Positions 8,576 to 19,938 of a DNA stretch of 64,000 nucleotides are shown one piece after another. Position 1 is the first letter of the stretch. Every line of letters starts with the position of its first letter. Under the pieces are notes generated by a model. The model saw only the letters and a program-made list of their open reading frames with translations. It did no database searches and had not been told where the DNA came from. Origin of the DNA: Arthrobacter sp. Y-9 (GTDB taxonomy: Bacteria > Actinomycetota > Actinomycetes > Actinomycetales > Micrococcaceae); NCBI RefSeq assembly GCF_029690065.1, contig NZ_CP121463.1, forward strand, positions 1,674,001 through 1,738,000, written 5' to 3'. A program made the translations under genes and the position numbers.

Positions 8576-9202
8576 GTGGCTAACAGCACTCGTGCTCGCC
8601 GTCAGGCCCGCCTTTCGCGGTCCCTCGGCATCGCTCTGACTCCCAAGGCCGCCAAGTACATGGAGCGCCGTCCGTACGGACCCGGCGAACATGGCCGCGC
8701 CCGCAAGAAGCAGGATTCCGACTACGCCGTTCGTCTGCGTGAAAAGCAGCGTCTGCGCGCTCAGTACGGCATCCGTGAAGCTCAGATGACCCGCGTCTTC
8801 GAGGAAGCTCGTCGCACCAAGGGTCTGACCGGTGAGAACCTGGTCGAGCTGCTCGAAATGCGTCTGGACGCCCTGGTTCTTCGCGCAGGCTTCGCCCGCA
8901 CGATCGCCCAGGCCCGCCAGCTCGTGGTGCACCGCCACATCATGGTTGACGGACAGCGCGTGGACCGCCCGTCCTTCCGCGTTTCCGAAGGCCAGCTGAT
9001 CCACGTGCACCCGCGCAGCATCCCGATGGTCCCGCTGCAGCTTGCTGCGGCCGGCGCCCACCGCGATGTCCTGCCGGCCGTCCCGGCCTACCTGGATGTC
9101 AAGCTCGAGGCCCTTCAGGCACGCCTGGTGCGTCGCCCGAAGCGTGCTGAGGTTCCCGTGACCTGCGAAGAGCAGCTCGTCGTGGAATTCTACGCTCGCT
9201 AA
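8576..9202 (+). CDS. rpsD: 30S ribosomal protein S4
   Basis: Primary 16S rRNA-binding protein of the small subunit. It has 208 residues, starting at GTG 8576 with GGAAGGA upstream. The N-terminus (NSTRARRQARLSRSLG) lacks the CxxC zinc ligands found in some S4 proteins, so this is the zinc-independent form. ERRPYGPGEHG is diagnostic for S4. The S4 RNA-binding domain spans about residues 97-160 (MRLDALVLRAGFARTIAQAR onwards). The gene stands outside the main ribosomal operons, between rarA and alaS, with its own promoter and terminator. Confidence 0.97.
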   Translation: MANSTRARRQARLSRSLGIALTPKAAKYMERRPYGPGEHGRARKKQDSDYAVRLREKQRLRAQYGIREAQMTRVFEEARRTKGLTGENLVELLEMRLDALVLRAGFARTIAQARQLVVHRHIMVDGQRVDRPSFRVSEGQLIHVHPRSIPMVPLQLAAAGAHRDVLPAVPAYLDVKLEALQARLVRRPKRAEVPVTCEEQLVVEFYAR

Positions 9203-9215
9203 GAGCCTCTGGAAG

Positions 9216-9250
9216 GAGCCCGTGGCCCTGGCCACGGGCTCTTTCTCTTT
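9216..9250 (+). terminator. Rho-independent terminator after rpsD
   Basis: An 11-bp stem, GAGCCCGTGGC (9216-9226) with its complement at 9231-9241, has a four-base loop and is followed by TTTCTCTTT. It is one of the most canonical intrinsic terminators in the window. Confidence 0.9.
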
Positions 9251-9323
9251 CCCGGGCCGTGCCGGCGGTCACGGGCGATAAGGTAGAACACGTGCTTGTC
9301 CACGAACCTCAAGGAGAAAAGTC

Positions 9324-9707
9324 ATGAGTGGCGGTGACATTGCCGGTCTCATCGCAGCCGGAGTCTTCCTGCTGTTGGTCCTCTTCCTCGCAGTGCCCAT
9401 CCTCAAGCTGGGCAAGGTGCTGGATGAGATCAGGGATTCCATCAAGGAGCTGAGCGACGGCGCCCAGCCTCTCATGACGGAGGTGACGGCCACCGTCACC
9501 ACGACCAATGAGCAGCTGAAGAAGGTGGACGGCATCTCGAACAACGTGGCGGATGCGAGTGCGAACCTCTCGGCGCTCTCCTCGCTCATCTCGGCGACCG
9601 TGGGTGGTCCGCTGATCAAGGTGGCTGCCTTCAGCCACGGTGTCCGTTCGGCCCTGTCGGCGCGCAAGCAGGGCTCGCAGCGCCCCGCTGGCCGCCGCAG
9701 CCGCTGA
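9324..9707 (+). CDS. DUF948 domain-containing membrane protein
   Basis: A 127-residue protein with one N-terminal transmembrane helix (about residues 5-27) followed by a helical, heptad-rich region that resembles DUF948 proteins. The tail is basic (RKQGSQRPAGRRSR). The ATG follows AAGGAG. DUF948 proteins are found next to alaS in many Micrococcales and their function is unknown. A candidate -10 (TAAGGT, 9279-9284) precedes it, and it is followed 15 bases later by another small membrane protein, probably in the same transcript. Confidence 0.85.
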   Translation: MSGGDIAGLIAAGVFLLLVLFLAVPILKLGKVLDEIRDSIKELSDGAQPLMTEVTATVTTTNEQLKKVDGISNNVADASANLSALSSLISATVGGPLIKVAAFSHGVRSALSARKQGSQRPAGRRSR

Positions 9708-9722
9708 CGGAAGGAAGGACGC

Positions 9723-9947
9723 ATGATGAAGCGCATCCTCTGGCTGGGAGTCGGCGCCGCGCTGGGCGTGGTGGTCTTCCGCAAGCTCTCCGAAGCCCGC
9801 GACGCCGTCGGCCCGGAAGGCCTCAACCGCGCCGTGGGGCGACTGAGCGACAGCATCTATCACTTCGCCGATCAGGTGCGCGACGGCATGCGCGAGCGGG
9901 AGGACGAACTCCGGGCGGCCCTCGCCCTGGACGACAAGCGGTCCTGA
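9723..9947 (+). CDS. Small membrane-associated protein (DUF6167-like)
   Basis: A 74-residue protein starting with two Met codons after GGAAGGA. The N-terminus is a hydrophobic helix (ILWLGVGAALGVVVF), followed by an amphipathic charged helix ending in DGMREREDELRAAL. This arrangement resembles small actinobacterial proteins annotated DUF6167. I assign no function. Its position behind the DUF948 gene and ahead of alaS suggests the two small proteins work at the membrane together. Confidence 0.75.
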   Translation: MMKRILWLGVGAALGVVVFRKLSEARDAVGPEGLNRAVGRLSDSIYHFADQVRDGMREREDELRAALALDDKRS

Positions 9948-9953
9948 CACGCA

Positions 9954-9978
9954 CGACGGCGGTGGCCTCCCGCCGTCG
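9954..9978 (+). terminator. Hairpin between small membrane protein and alaS
   Basis: CGACGGCGG (9954-9962) pairs with CCGCCGTCG (9970-9978) around a seven-base loop. It has no T tract. It may end the two-gene DUF948 transcript, since alaS begins 160 bases downstream and probably has its own promoter. Confidence 0.5.
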
Positions 9979-10137
9979 CACCTGATCGCCGCGCCTCCGG
10001 AACGGGCGCGGAAACCGGCCGCGGGATTGGCTCCCGGGGCGGCCATGAAGGCACAATTGAACGCGGCGGACAGCTGGTCCGCCACCATGCATCACCGGGC
10101 ATCGGCCCGTGTCACGCCGAAGGGAACTCACTTCCTC

Positions 10138-12816
10138 ATGAAGTCGCAGGAAATCACCAAGCGCTGGGTGGACTTTTTCGTCTCCAAGGGCCACACCGCG
10201 GTGCCGTCCGCCTCGTTGGTCTCCAACGACCCCAGCCTGCTCTTCACCGTGGCCGGCATGGTTCCCTTCATCCCGTACCTGACCGCGCAGGAGACCCCTC
10301 CGTACAGCCGTGCCACGAGCGTCCAGAAGTGCATCCGCACCGGTGACATCGAAGAGGTCGGCAAGACCGCGCGTCACGGCACCTTCTTCCAGATGTGCGG
10401 CAACTTCTCCTTCGGCGACTACTTCAAGGAAGACGCCATCAAGTTCGCCTACGAGCTGCTCACCAGCCCCGTGGAGGACGGCGGCTACGGCCTGCCCGAG
10501 GAGAAGCTCTGGGTCACGGTCTACGAGGACGACGATGAGGCCCGTGACCTCTGGCTCCAGCACACGGCGATCCCGGCCGAGCGCATCCAGCGCATGGGCA
10601 AGAGTGACAACTACTGGTCCACCGGCCAGCCCGGCCCGGCCGGCCCCTGCTCGGAGATCTACTACGACCGCGGCCCGGCCTACGGCATCGAGGGCGGCCC
10701 CGAGGCCGATGACAACCGCTATGTGGAGATCTGGAACCTGGTCTTCATGCAGTACCAGATCGACAATGTGAAGTCGAAGGTGGACTTCGACATCGTCGGC
10801 GAGCTGCCCAAGAAGAACATCGACACCGGTCTCGGCATGGAACGTCTCGCCATGATCCTCCAGGGCGTGGAGAACATGTACGAGACGGACCAGGTCCGCC
10901 CCGTGATCGACAAGGCGTCCGAGCTCTCCGGCAAGGAGTACACCTCCGCCGAGAGCCCCGAGGACCCGCACCACGCCGACGACGTCCGCATGCGCGTCGT
11001 GGCGGACCACGTCCGCTCCGCCCTCATGCTGATCGCCGACGGCGTCACCCCGTCCAACGAAGGCCGCGGCTACGTGCTGCGCCGTCTGATCCGCCGGGCC
11101 GTCCGCTCCATGCGCCTGCTGGGCGTCGAGCAGGCCTGCCTGCCCGAGCTGCTCCCCGCTTCCCGTGACGCCATGAAGGGCGTCTACCCGGTGGTCGAGC
11201 TCGAGTTCGACCGGATCTCCCGGATCGCCTACGCCGAGGAGCGGGCGTTCCTGCGCACCATCGCCTCCGGCACCGCCCGTCTCGACGAGGCCGTGGTCCA
11301 GGCCAAGTCCCAGGGCGCTTCGCTCTCCGGCGAGGATGCCTTCGCGCTCCACGACACGTACGGCTTCCCGATCGACCTGACGCTCGAGATGGCCGAGGAG
11401 GCCGGCGTCGCCGTCGACGAGAAGCAGTTCCGCGCCCTCATGCAGGAGCAGCGTCAGCGCGCCCAGGCCGACGCCAAGGCCAAGAAGGGCGGCCACGCCG
11501 ACGTCACGGTCTTCCGTGACATCCTGGCCGACGGCGAGACCGTGTTCACCGGCTACGATGAGCTCGAGACCGAGTCCCGCGTCCGCGCGCTGCTCAGCGG
11601 CGGCGCCCGCACGGGGCACGCCTCCACGGGTGACGAGATCGAACTGGTTCTCGCGGAGACCCCGTTTTACGCGGAGGCCGGCGGTCAGGCCGCCGACACC
11701 GGTCTGATCACGGGTGACGGCTTCGTGGTCGAGGTGCTGGACGTCCAGCGCCCGGTCAAGGGGCTCTCCGTGCACAAGGCCCTGGTGCGCGAGGGTGAGA
11801 TCTCCTCGGACGCGATCGTGCGCGCCGCCGTGGACGCCGAGCGCCGTCATGCCGGCGAGCAGGCGCACACCGCCACGCACCTGGTCCACGCCGCCCTGCA
11901 CCAGATCCTGGGCAAGGAGGCCACCCAGCGCGGTTCCTTCAACAAGGCCGGCTACCTCCGCTTCGACTTCGCCTGGGGTGAGCAGCTGTCCGGCGCCACC
12001 AAGAGCGAGATCGAGGAAGTGGCCAACCTCGCCATCCGGAACAACTTCGAGGTCAAGACCTCGGTGATGGGCCTCGAGCAGGCGAAGGCGCTCGGCGCCA
12101 TGGCCCTGTTCGGCGAGAACTACGGCAGCGAGGTCCGCGTCGTGGAGATCGACGGCGCCTGGTCCCGTGAACTCTGCGGCGGCACCCATGTGGGCAGCAC
12201 CTCGCGGATCGGCAGCCTGAATCTGCTGGGCGAGCAGTCCGTCGGCTCGGGCAACCGCCGTGTGGAGGCCTTCGTCGGCATGGAGGCGTTCCGCCACTTC
12301 GCCGCCGAGCGCGCCCTGGTGACCGAGCTCAGCGAGATGTTCAAGGTCCCCTCCGGTCAGCTGTCCGAGCGCATCGGCGCCACGCTGAGCAAGCTCAAGG
12401 CTGCTGAGAAGGAACTCGACCGCCTGCGCAAGGAGCAGCTCGCCGCTCAGGCCGCCACGCTGCTGAACAGCGCCAGCGACGCGAACGGCGTCCGGGTGAT
12501 CGCGCACGACGCCGGCACGGTCGGCGGCGCGGACGACCTCCGCTCGCTCGTGCTGGACCTCCGTGGCCGCCTGGGCAGCGAAGCGGCCACGGTCGCCGTG
12601 GCCGGCGTCGCGAACGGCCGTCCGGTGGTGCTGGTCGCCACGAACGACGAAGCCCGTGCCGCTGGCGTCAAGGCCGGCGCGCTGGTCCGCACGGCCGCCG
12701 GGATCCTCGGCGGCGGCGGCGGCGGCAAGGACGACATCGCCCAGGGCGGCGGGACCGATGCCGCGAAGATCCCCGCGGCGCTCACCGCCATCGTCGACGC
12801 GATCCGCAACCGCTAG
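10138..12816 (+). CDS. alaS: Alanyl-tRNA synthetase
   Basis: Charges tRNA-Ala. The 892-residue enzyme contains the class II catalytic core with CIRTGDIEEVGKTARHGTFF and the MCGNFSFGDYFKEDAI segment. The editing domain has zinc ligands in HTATHLVHAAL (about residue 579) and CGGTH (about 680). The C-terminal oligomerisation region has the glycine-rich DHHA1 end (GGGGGGKDDIAQGGG). The ATG at 10138 gives the family N-terminus MKSQEITKRW; the frame is open further upstream but unconserved. The nearest AGGGA is about 12 bases away, slightly long. A weak -35/-10 pair (TTGGCT at 10027, CACAAT at 10052) may be the promoter. Confidence 0.96.
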   Translation: MKSQEITKRWVDFFVSKGHTAVPSASLVSNDPSLLFTVAGMVPFIPYLTAQETPPYSRATSVQKCIRTGDIEEVGKTARHGTFFQMCGNFSFGDYFKEDAIKFAYELLTSPVEDGGYGLPEEKLWVTVYEDDDEARDLWLQHTAIPAERIQRMGKSDNYWSTGQPGPAGPCSEIYYDRGPAYGIEGGPEADDNRYVEIWNLVFMQYQIDNVKSKVDFDIVGELPKKNIDTGLGMERLAMILQGVENMYETDQVRPVIDKASELSGKEYTSAESPEDPHHADDVRMRVVADHVRSALMLIADGVTPSNEGRGYVLRRLIRRAVRSMRLLGVEQACLPELLPASRDAMKGVYPVVELEFDRISRIAYAEERAFLRTIASGTARLDEAVVQAKSQGASLSGEDAFALHDTYGFPIDLTLEMAEEAGVAVDEKQFRALMQEQRQRAQADAKAKKGGHADVTVFRDILADGETVFTGYDELETESRVRALLSGGARTGHASTGDEIELVLAETPFYAEAGGQAADTGLITGDGFVVEVLDVQRPVKGLSVHKALVREGEISSDAIVRAAVDAERRHAGEQAHTATHLVHAALHQILGKEATQRGSFNKAGYLRFDFAWGEQLSGATKSEIEEVANLAIRNNFEVKTSVMGLEQAKALGAMALFGENYGSEVRVVEIDGAWSRELCGGTHVGSTSRIGSLNLLGEQSVGSGNRRVEAFVGMEAFRHFAAERALVTELSEMFKVPSGQLSERIGATLSKLKAAEKELDRLRKEQLAAQAATLLNSASDANGVRVIAHDAGTVGGADDLRSLVLDLRGRLGSEAATVAVAGVANGRPVVLVATNDEARAAGVKAGALVRTAAGILGGGGGGKDDIAQGGGTDAAKIPAALTAIVDAIRNR

Positions 12817-12822
12817 GCACGG

Positions 12823-13371
12823 ATGGAAGACCATGCACAGACGTCCCCGGCGGACGCTCCTCGGGGCGTCCGTCTGGGGATCGACGTCGGCCTGGTGAGG
12901 GTCGGAGTGGCCGTCAGCGACCCGGACGGGATCCTGGCCACCCCTTTCAAGACCTTGCAGCGTGACAGCAAGAAGAATTCGGACATCGGAGTGATCGTCC
13001 GACAGATCATCGAGCGGCAGGTCCGGTGGGCCTTCGTCGGCCTGCCGCGCACTTTGCGCGGCGGGGAGAGTCAATCCACGCAGATGGCACTGGACTATGC
13101 TCAGATCCTCGCCGACCGGCTCCAGGACGCCGCTGTCGACTGCTCCGTGGCGATGCTCGACGAGCGTCTGACCACCGTCACGGCGCACCGGACGCTGCGC
13201 GAAGCTGGAATGGACGGCCGGGAACATCGTAAAGTGGTGGATCAGGTGGCGGCGGTGAACATCCTCCAGCATGCGCTTGACATGCAGAAACGCCAAGGAC
13301 CTGATGTGGGGACGCCGGTGCGCGCCCATTCCGCCACCTTCGAGGAAAGTGATGGAGGCACCCGTACGTGA
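12823..13371 (+). CDS. ruvX: Holliday junction resolvase-like / pre-16S rRNA nuclease YqgF
   Basis: A 182-residue RNase H-fold nuclease of the YqgF/RuvX family, implicated in 16S rRNA 5'-end maturation. The first acidic site is in LGIDVGLVRVGVAVSDPDG, the second in MLDERLTTVTAHRTL, and the third in DQVAAVNILQ. The N-terminal 15 residues and the C-terminal tail after HALDMQKR are variable. It begins six bases after alaS and overlaps mltG by four bases (GTGA), giving the alaS-ruvX-mltG order common in actinobacteria. Confidence 0.92.
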   Translation: MEDHAQTSPADAPRGVRLGIDVGLVRVGVAVSDPDGILATPFKTLQRDSKKNSDIGVIVRQIIERQVRWAFVGLPRTLRGGESQSTQMALDYAQILADRLQDAAVDCSVAMLDERLTTVTAHRTLREAGMDGREHRKVVDQVAAVNILQHALDMQKRQGPDVGTPVRAHSATFEESDGGTRT

Positions 13372-15458
13372 GCACGGACAACAACGAGCCCGGGGACAAG
13401 CAGTCCCGGGCTGGCGGTCCCATGGCCGCCGAAGGGATGCCGCTGACCCGGCGGGAACTTCGTGCGCGGGAGCGTCTCCTCGCTCAGCGCGAGGAACAGG
13501 AGCGCGCCGCGCGCGCTGCTGCTCCGTTCGACCAGGAGCAGGACGAGCTGCCGCGACGGCGCGACGCCTTCCAGCGACAGGACACCCCGACCCCGGCCGA
13601 GAAGGCCGCCGAAGAACGCGCCGGAGCAGAGAGGGCCGCAGCGGAGAAGGCTGCAGCGGATAAGGCTGCTGCTGAAAAAGCCGCCGCTGAACGCGCCGCG
13701 GCCGAGAAAGCCCAGGCCGAAAGGGCCGCCGTCGAGCGTGCCCGTGCGGCCCAGGCCGCCGCGCAACAAGCTGCCGCCGAGAAGGCCGCTGCTGAACGGG
13801 CCGCCGCCGAACGGGCGGCAGCAGTGAAGGCTCAGGCCGAGAAGGCCCGGCTCGAACGGGCCGCCTCAGCGGAAGCGGCAGCGGCCGAACGCGCGGCAGC
13901 GGAGAAGGCCCGCCGCGACAAGGCCGCGGCAGACAAAGCCCAGGCTGAGAGAATCCAGGCCGAGGAAGTCCAGGCGGAGAAGGCGGCGGCCGAGAGCGCC
14001 GCGGCTGCACAGGCCGCCTCCGAGCGCGCCGCCGACGGCGGTCCCACGAACGGTGCCCAGCGCCACGACGCTTCGTCCGGCTCCGCCTCCGGGTCCCGCA
14101 TCGCGCCTGTCCCCGCAACGGCGCACGCCCAGCACTTCTACCCGGAGCCGACGCACACCCGTCTCAATCCTCTGGCACACGCTCACCGGCCCGCCGCTCA
14201 CACTGCTCGTCCTGAAACCGCGCGTCCCGAAACCGCCGCTGAAGCGGCCGACGCTCCCGCCGTCGAGGATTCCGAGGCCCAGCACCACGGCCAGCACGAG
14301 GCGGCCGGGACGCACGGTTTCCAGTTCATCCACTCTCCGGAACCGGGGCATGACGAGGAAGAGCCCGCCAAGACCGCGTTCCAGGAGGAAGTGGCCAGCC
14401 CCCGCAAGCACCGCCGGGTGCGCGGCTGGGTGGCCGTGCTTCTGTCCTTCCTCCTTGTCGCCGGCGGTGCGTTCGCCGCGTTCCAGTTCATCGGGCCCAG
14501 CCTCGGCTGGGGCCGGGTGACCGACTACCCGGGACCCGGCACAGGCTCCGTGTCCGTCGAGGTCGCGCAAGGTTCGTCCGTCACCCAGGTGGCCAACTCG
14601 CTCAAGGAGCAGGGCGTGGTCGCCGATGCGGGGACGTTCATCAAGGCGTTCGGCGAGTCCGGCATCACGCTCTCTCCGGGCAAGTACACGTTCCGCAAGG
14701 AGATGAAGTCCGCGGATGCCGTGAACGTGTTCGGCGCGAGCGGCAAGGACAAGGTCTCGTACGTCGCGCTCTCGGCCGGCCTGCGGCTGGGAGAGTCCCT
14801 TGAGGCCATCGCCAAGGGGACCGGACTCGAATTCTCGGATCTGAAGAACCTCGCCAACGCCCCAGGACAGTTCGGGGTGTCCTCGAAGGCCAAGAACCTG
14901 GAAGGCTACCTGTTCCCGGGCGAGTACCGGTTCGCCGTGGGCAGCACCGCGAAGCAGGTCCTCGGCCAGCTGGTCAAGGCCACGCAGGACGAGCTCAAGT
15001 CCCAGGGCGTGACCGACGCCGACGAGCAGTACCGCATGCTGACCATCGCCTCGATCGTGCAGGCCGAGGCGGGACGGGCGGACTATCCGACCGTCGCCGG
15101 CGCCGTCATGAACCGCCTGAAGCACAACGCCCAGACGGTCGGATTCATCCAGTCGGACGCCACGGTGACGTACGGGCTCGGCCGGAAGAGCTACGAGCTT
15201 ACCCAGGCCGAGAAGGACGACAAGAGCAACCCGTACAACACCTATGCGAACCCCGGCCTGCCGGTCGGTCCCATCGGATCCCCGGGCAAGATGGCGATCG
15301 ACGCCGCGGCCCATCCGAAGGCTTCCGACTACCTGTTCTGGGTGACCATCAACCTGGACACGGGGGAGACGCGGTTCGCGAAGACCCTGGAGGAGCACAA
15401 CCGCAACGTGGCGCTCTACCAGGAGTGGTGCAGCGCCAACGCAGGACGTTGCCAATGA
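13368..15458 (+). CDS. mltG: Endolytic peptidoglycan transglycosylase MltG with long Ala-rich N-terminus
   Basis: A 696-residue inner-membrane enzyme that cleaves nascent glycan strands. Domain order: a charged start (1-75); an Ala/Glu/Lys/Arg repeat (about 75-223) made of AEKAAAERAAA-like units, predicted long helix or coiled coil; a Pro/His/Ala-rich linker (224-350); one transmembrane helix (about 353-375); and the YceG/MltG domain. The domain includes LEGYLFPGEYRF and the catalytic Glu near residue 567 in SIVQAEAG, then PYNTYANPGLPVGPI near the end. The E. coli protein is about 340 residues, so the cytosolic extension roughly doubles it. GTG start overlaps the ruvX stop. Confidence 0.93.
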   Translation: MSTDNNEPGDKQSRAGGPMAAEGMPLTRRELRARERLLAQREEQERAARAAAPFDQEQDELPRRRDAFQRQDTPTPAEKAAEERAGAERAAAEKAAADKAAAEKAAAERAAAEKAQAERAAVERARAAQAAAQQAAAEKAAAERAAAERAAAVKAQAEKARLERAASAEAAAAERAAAEKARRDKAAADKAQAERIQAEEVQAEKAAAESAAAAQAASERAADGGPTNGAQRHDASSGSASGSRIAPVPATAHAQHFYPEPTHTRLNPLAHAHRPAAHTARPETARPETAAEAADAPAVEDSEAQHHGQHEAAGTHGFQFIHSPEPGHDEEEPAKTAFQEEVASPRKHRRVRGWVAVLLSFLLVAGGAFAAFQFIGPSLGWGRVTDYPGPGTGSVSVEVAQGSSVTQVANSLKEQGVVADAGTFIKAFGESGITLSPGKYTFRKEMKSADAVNVFGASGKDKVSYVALSAGLRLGESLEAIAKGTGLEFSDLKNLANAPGQFGVSSKAKNLEGYLFPGEYRFAVGSTAKQVLGQLVKATQDELKSQGVTDADEQYRMLTIASIVQAEAGRADYPTVAGAVMNRLKHNAQTVGFIQSDATVTYGLGRKSYELTQAEKDDKSNPYNTYANPGLPVGPIGSPGKMAIDAAAHPKASDYLFWVTINLDTGETRFAKTLEEHNRNVALYQEWCSANAGRCQ

Positions 15459-16366
15459 TGCGCAGGGCCGCGGTCCTCGGGCATCCCATCTCCCACTCGA
15501 AGTCACCCGCGCTGCACAACGCGGCGTACCGTGTGCTGGGCTTCGACGCCGAGTACACCGCGGTGGATGTGGACGAGCCCGAGCTGACCGCCTTCATGGC
15601 CGGGGTGCGCCGCGAGCCGGCCTGGTGCGGCCTGTCCGTCACCATGCCGCTCAAGCGGGCGATGGTCTCCGAGGTCGACGAGTGCGTCGGCGCCGCGGCC
15701 GAACTCGGCGTGCTGAACACCGTGGTCGTGACGACGGATGCTGACGGCGCCACCCGGCTCACGGGCCACAACACGGACGTCATGGGCATCATCAACGCCC
15801 TCCGCCACGCCGCGGGCCTGCCGACGCTCCACGGGGTTCCCGGCGACGGGTCCACCCTGGGGCGCCGCGCCGCGATCCTGGGCGCCGGGGGGACCTCCGC
15901 GGCCGCGATCGCGGCCCTGTCCCGGCTGGGACACCGTGACGTGGTGCTCTTCGCCCGGGATGAAAGCCGGGCGGCCGAGGCGTTCGGCGCCGCGGACGCG
16001 AGCGGGGTGCGGCTCAGCCTGCTGCCCTATGACTCGGCGACCGGCAGCCTGGCCGAGTACGACGTCGTGATCTCGACGCTGCCGCCCCGCGCGGCGGACG
16101 GCCTGGCAGCGCAGCTGGTGGACCGGGGGAGTGCCCCGTCGCCGGGTGACGCGCCGCCCGTCCTTCTGGACGTCGCGTACGAGCCGTGGCCCAGCGCGCT
16201 GGCCGCCGCATGGTCCGCCAGGGGCGGGACCGTGGTGCCGGGGCTGGAGATGCTGCTCTACCAGGCGGTCGAACAAGTGCTTCTCTTTACCGGAAACGGG
16301 CCCGAGAAGGCCCCTCGCGTCATCGACGCGATGTGTGACGCAGTGAACGCACCCCGACGCGGGTGA
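15455..16366 (+). CDS. aroE: Shikimate dehydrogenase
   Basis: Reduces 3-dehydroshikimate to shikimate with NADPH. The 303-residue protein has the substrate-binding start [14 protein letters not shown], the catalytic Lys in [15 protein letters not shown], and a Rossmann glycine motif [14 protein letters not shown]. The tandem ATGATG start at 15455 overlaps the mltG stop (ATGA), so translation is probably coupled. Starting from the upstream frame at 15425 would add ten unconserved residues. It opens the aromatic block aroE-aroC-aroK-aroB. Confidence 0.94.
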   Translation: MMRRAAVLGHPISHSKSPALHNAAYRVLGFDAEYTAVDVDEPELTAFMAGVRREPAWCGLSVTMPLKRAMVSEVDECVGAAAELGVLNTVVVTTDADGATRLTGHNTDVMGIINALRHAAGLPTLHGVPGDGSTLGRRAAILGAGGTSAAAIAALSRLGHRDVVLFARDESRAAEAFGAADASGVRLSLLPYDSATGSLAEYDVVISTLPPRAADGLAAQLVDRGSAPSPGDAPPVLLDVAYEPWPSALAAAWSARGGTVVPGLEMLLYQAVEQVLLFTGNGPEKAPRVIDAMCDAVNAPRRG

Positions 16367-16394
16367 CCGGGCACAAGCATGGCAGGATGGACAT

Positions 16395-17594
16395 ATGTTT
16401 CGTTGGTTAACCGCTGGTGAGTCTCATGGCCCCGCGCTCGTCGGGATCGTCGAAGGCGTCCCGGCAGGCGTCGAACTGTCGAGTGAGGACGTCCGTGACG
16501 CCCTCGCGCGCCGCCGTCTCGGCTACGGCCGCGGCGCCCGGATGAAGTTCGAGCAGGACGAGGTCACCATCATCGGTGGCGTCCGGCACGGCCTGACCCA
16601 GGGCGGCCCCGTGGCCATCGAGGTGGGCAACACCGAGTGGCCCAAGTGGGAGCGCGTCATGTCCGCGGATCCCGTGGATCCGGAGGAGCTGGCCAACTCG
16701 GCCCGCAACGCCCCTCTGACGCGTCCGCGCCCGGGTCACGCCGACTTCACCGGCATGCAGAAGTACGGCTTCCCGGAGGCCCGGCCGGTCCTGGAGCGCG
16801 CCAGTGCCCGTGAGACGGCCACCCGTGTGGCACTCGGCACCGTGGCCGCGAAGTTCCTCCGCCAGCTCGGCGTCGAACTCATCAGCCACACCACCGCGGT
16901 GGGGACCGTCGCCGTGCCGGAGGGCACGCCGCTGCCCTCGCCGTCGGACCTGATCGCCCTCGACGCGGATCCGCTGCGCTGCTTCGACCGCGAGACTTCA
17001 GACGCCATGGTGGCCGAGGTGGACGCCGCTCACAAGGAGGGCGAGACGCTCGGCGGTGTCGTCGAGGTCCTCGCCTACGGTCTTCCGCCGGGACTCGGCA
17101 GCTACGTGCACTGGGACCGCCGCCTGGACGCCCGCCTGGCGTCCGCGCTCATGGGCATCCAGGCCATCAAGGGCGTGGAGGTCGGCGACGGTTTCGCCAC
17201 GGCCGCCCGCCGCGGCTCCGCTGCGCATGACGAGATGGTCAAGGACGAGAACGGCGAGATCTCCCGCCTGAGCAACCGCGCCGGCGGCATCGAAGGTGGC
17301 ATGAGCATCGGGACCGTGCTGCGCGTCCGCGCCGCCATGAAGCCGATCGCCACCGTGCCCCGCGCGCTCCAGACCGTGGACGTCACGACCGGTGAGGCCG
17401 CCAAGGCCCATCACCAGCGCTCGGATGTCTGTGCCGTGCCCGCGGCCGGCGTCGTGGCCGAGGCCATGGTGGCCCTGGTCCTCGCCGAAGCCATGCTGGA
17501 GAAGTTCGGCGGCGACTCGGTGGCCGAGACCCGCCGCAACCTCCAGAACTACCTGGCAGCCATCCCGGAGGAGCTCAGCTCCTCCGGCCACTGA
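16395..17594 (+). CDS. aroC: Chorismate synthase
   Basis: Converts 5-enolpyruvylshikimate-3-phosphate to chorismate using reduced FMN. This 399-residue protein is of normal length and carries all three signatures: [18 protein letters not shown] at the N-terminus, the central [15 protein letters not shown], and [17 protein letters not shown] near the end. AGGATGG lies eight bases before the ATG. It begins 28 bases after aroE and 29 bases before aroK. Confidence 0.97.
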   Translation: MFRWLTAGESHGPALVGIVEGVPAGVELSSEDVRDALARRRLGYGRGARMKFEQDEVTIIGGVRHGLTQGGPVAIEVGNTEWPKWERVMSADPVDPEELANSARNAPLTRPRPGHADFTGMQKYGFPEARPVLERASARETATRVALGTVAAKFLRQLGVELISHTTAVGTVAVPEGTPLPSPSDLIALDADPLRCFDRETSDAMVAEVDAAHKEGETLGGVVEVLAYGLPPGLGSYVHWDRRLDARLASALMGIQAIKGVEVGDGFATAARRGSAAHDEMVKDENGEISRLSNRAGGIEGGMSIGTVLRVRAAMKPIATVPRALQTVDVTTGEAAKAHHQRSDVCAVPAAGVVAEAMVALVLAEAMLEKFGGDSVAETRRNLQNYLAAIPEELSSSGH

Positions 17595-17623
17595 TACGGC
17601 AACTGAAACACAGGGAGCCCCAC

Positions 17624-19808
<2,185 letters not shown>

Positions 19809-19812
19809 CACA

Positions 19813-19859
19813 CGGCCCGGCGGGCCGCTTTCCGGGCAGTCCGCCGGACACGGTAGACT
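19813..19859 (+). promoter_or_regulatory. aro operon hairpin followed by efp promoter
   Basis: CGGCCCG-G-CGGGCCG at 19813-19827 is a perfect hairpin ending the aro transcript, followed by CTTTCC. TAGACT at 19854-19859 is a good -10 box for efp, giving a leader of about 70 bases that starts with a run of six T residues (19870-19875). Confidence 0.5.
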
Positions 19860-19938
19860 GGATCTCGGTTTTTTGACAACTACATGGCTGTTCGCGCCCT
19901 CAGGGCCCCGGACAGTCCGCATCGGGAGAGAGGCTGCA

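Noticed and set aside
9823-14118. Open frame of 1431 codons on the minus strand
   Set aside because: It lies antisense to alaS, ruvX and mltG, which have strong family matches; the translation is low-complexity Arg/Gly/Val sequence typical of the complementary frame of GC-rich genes.
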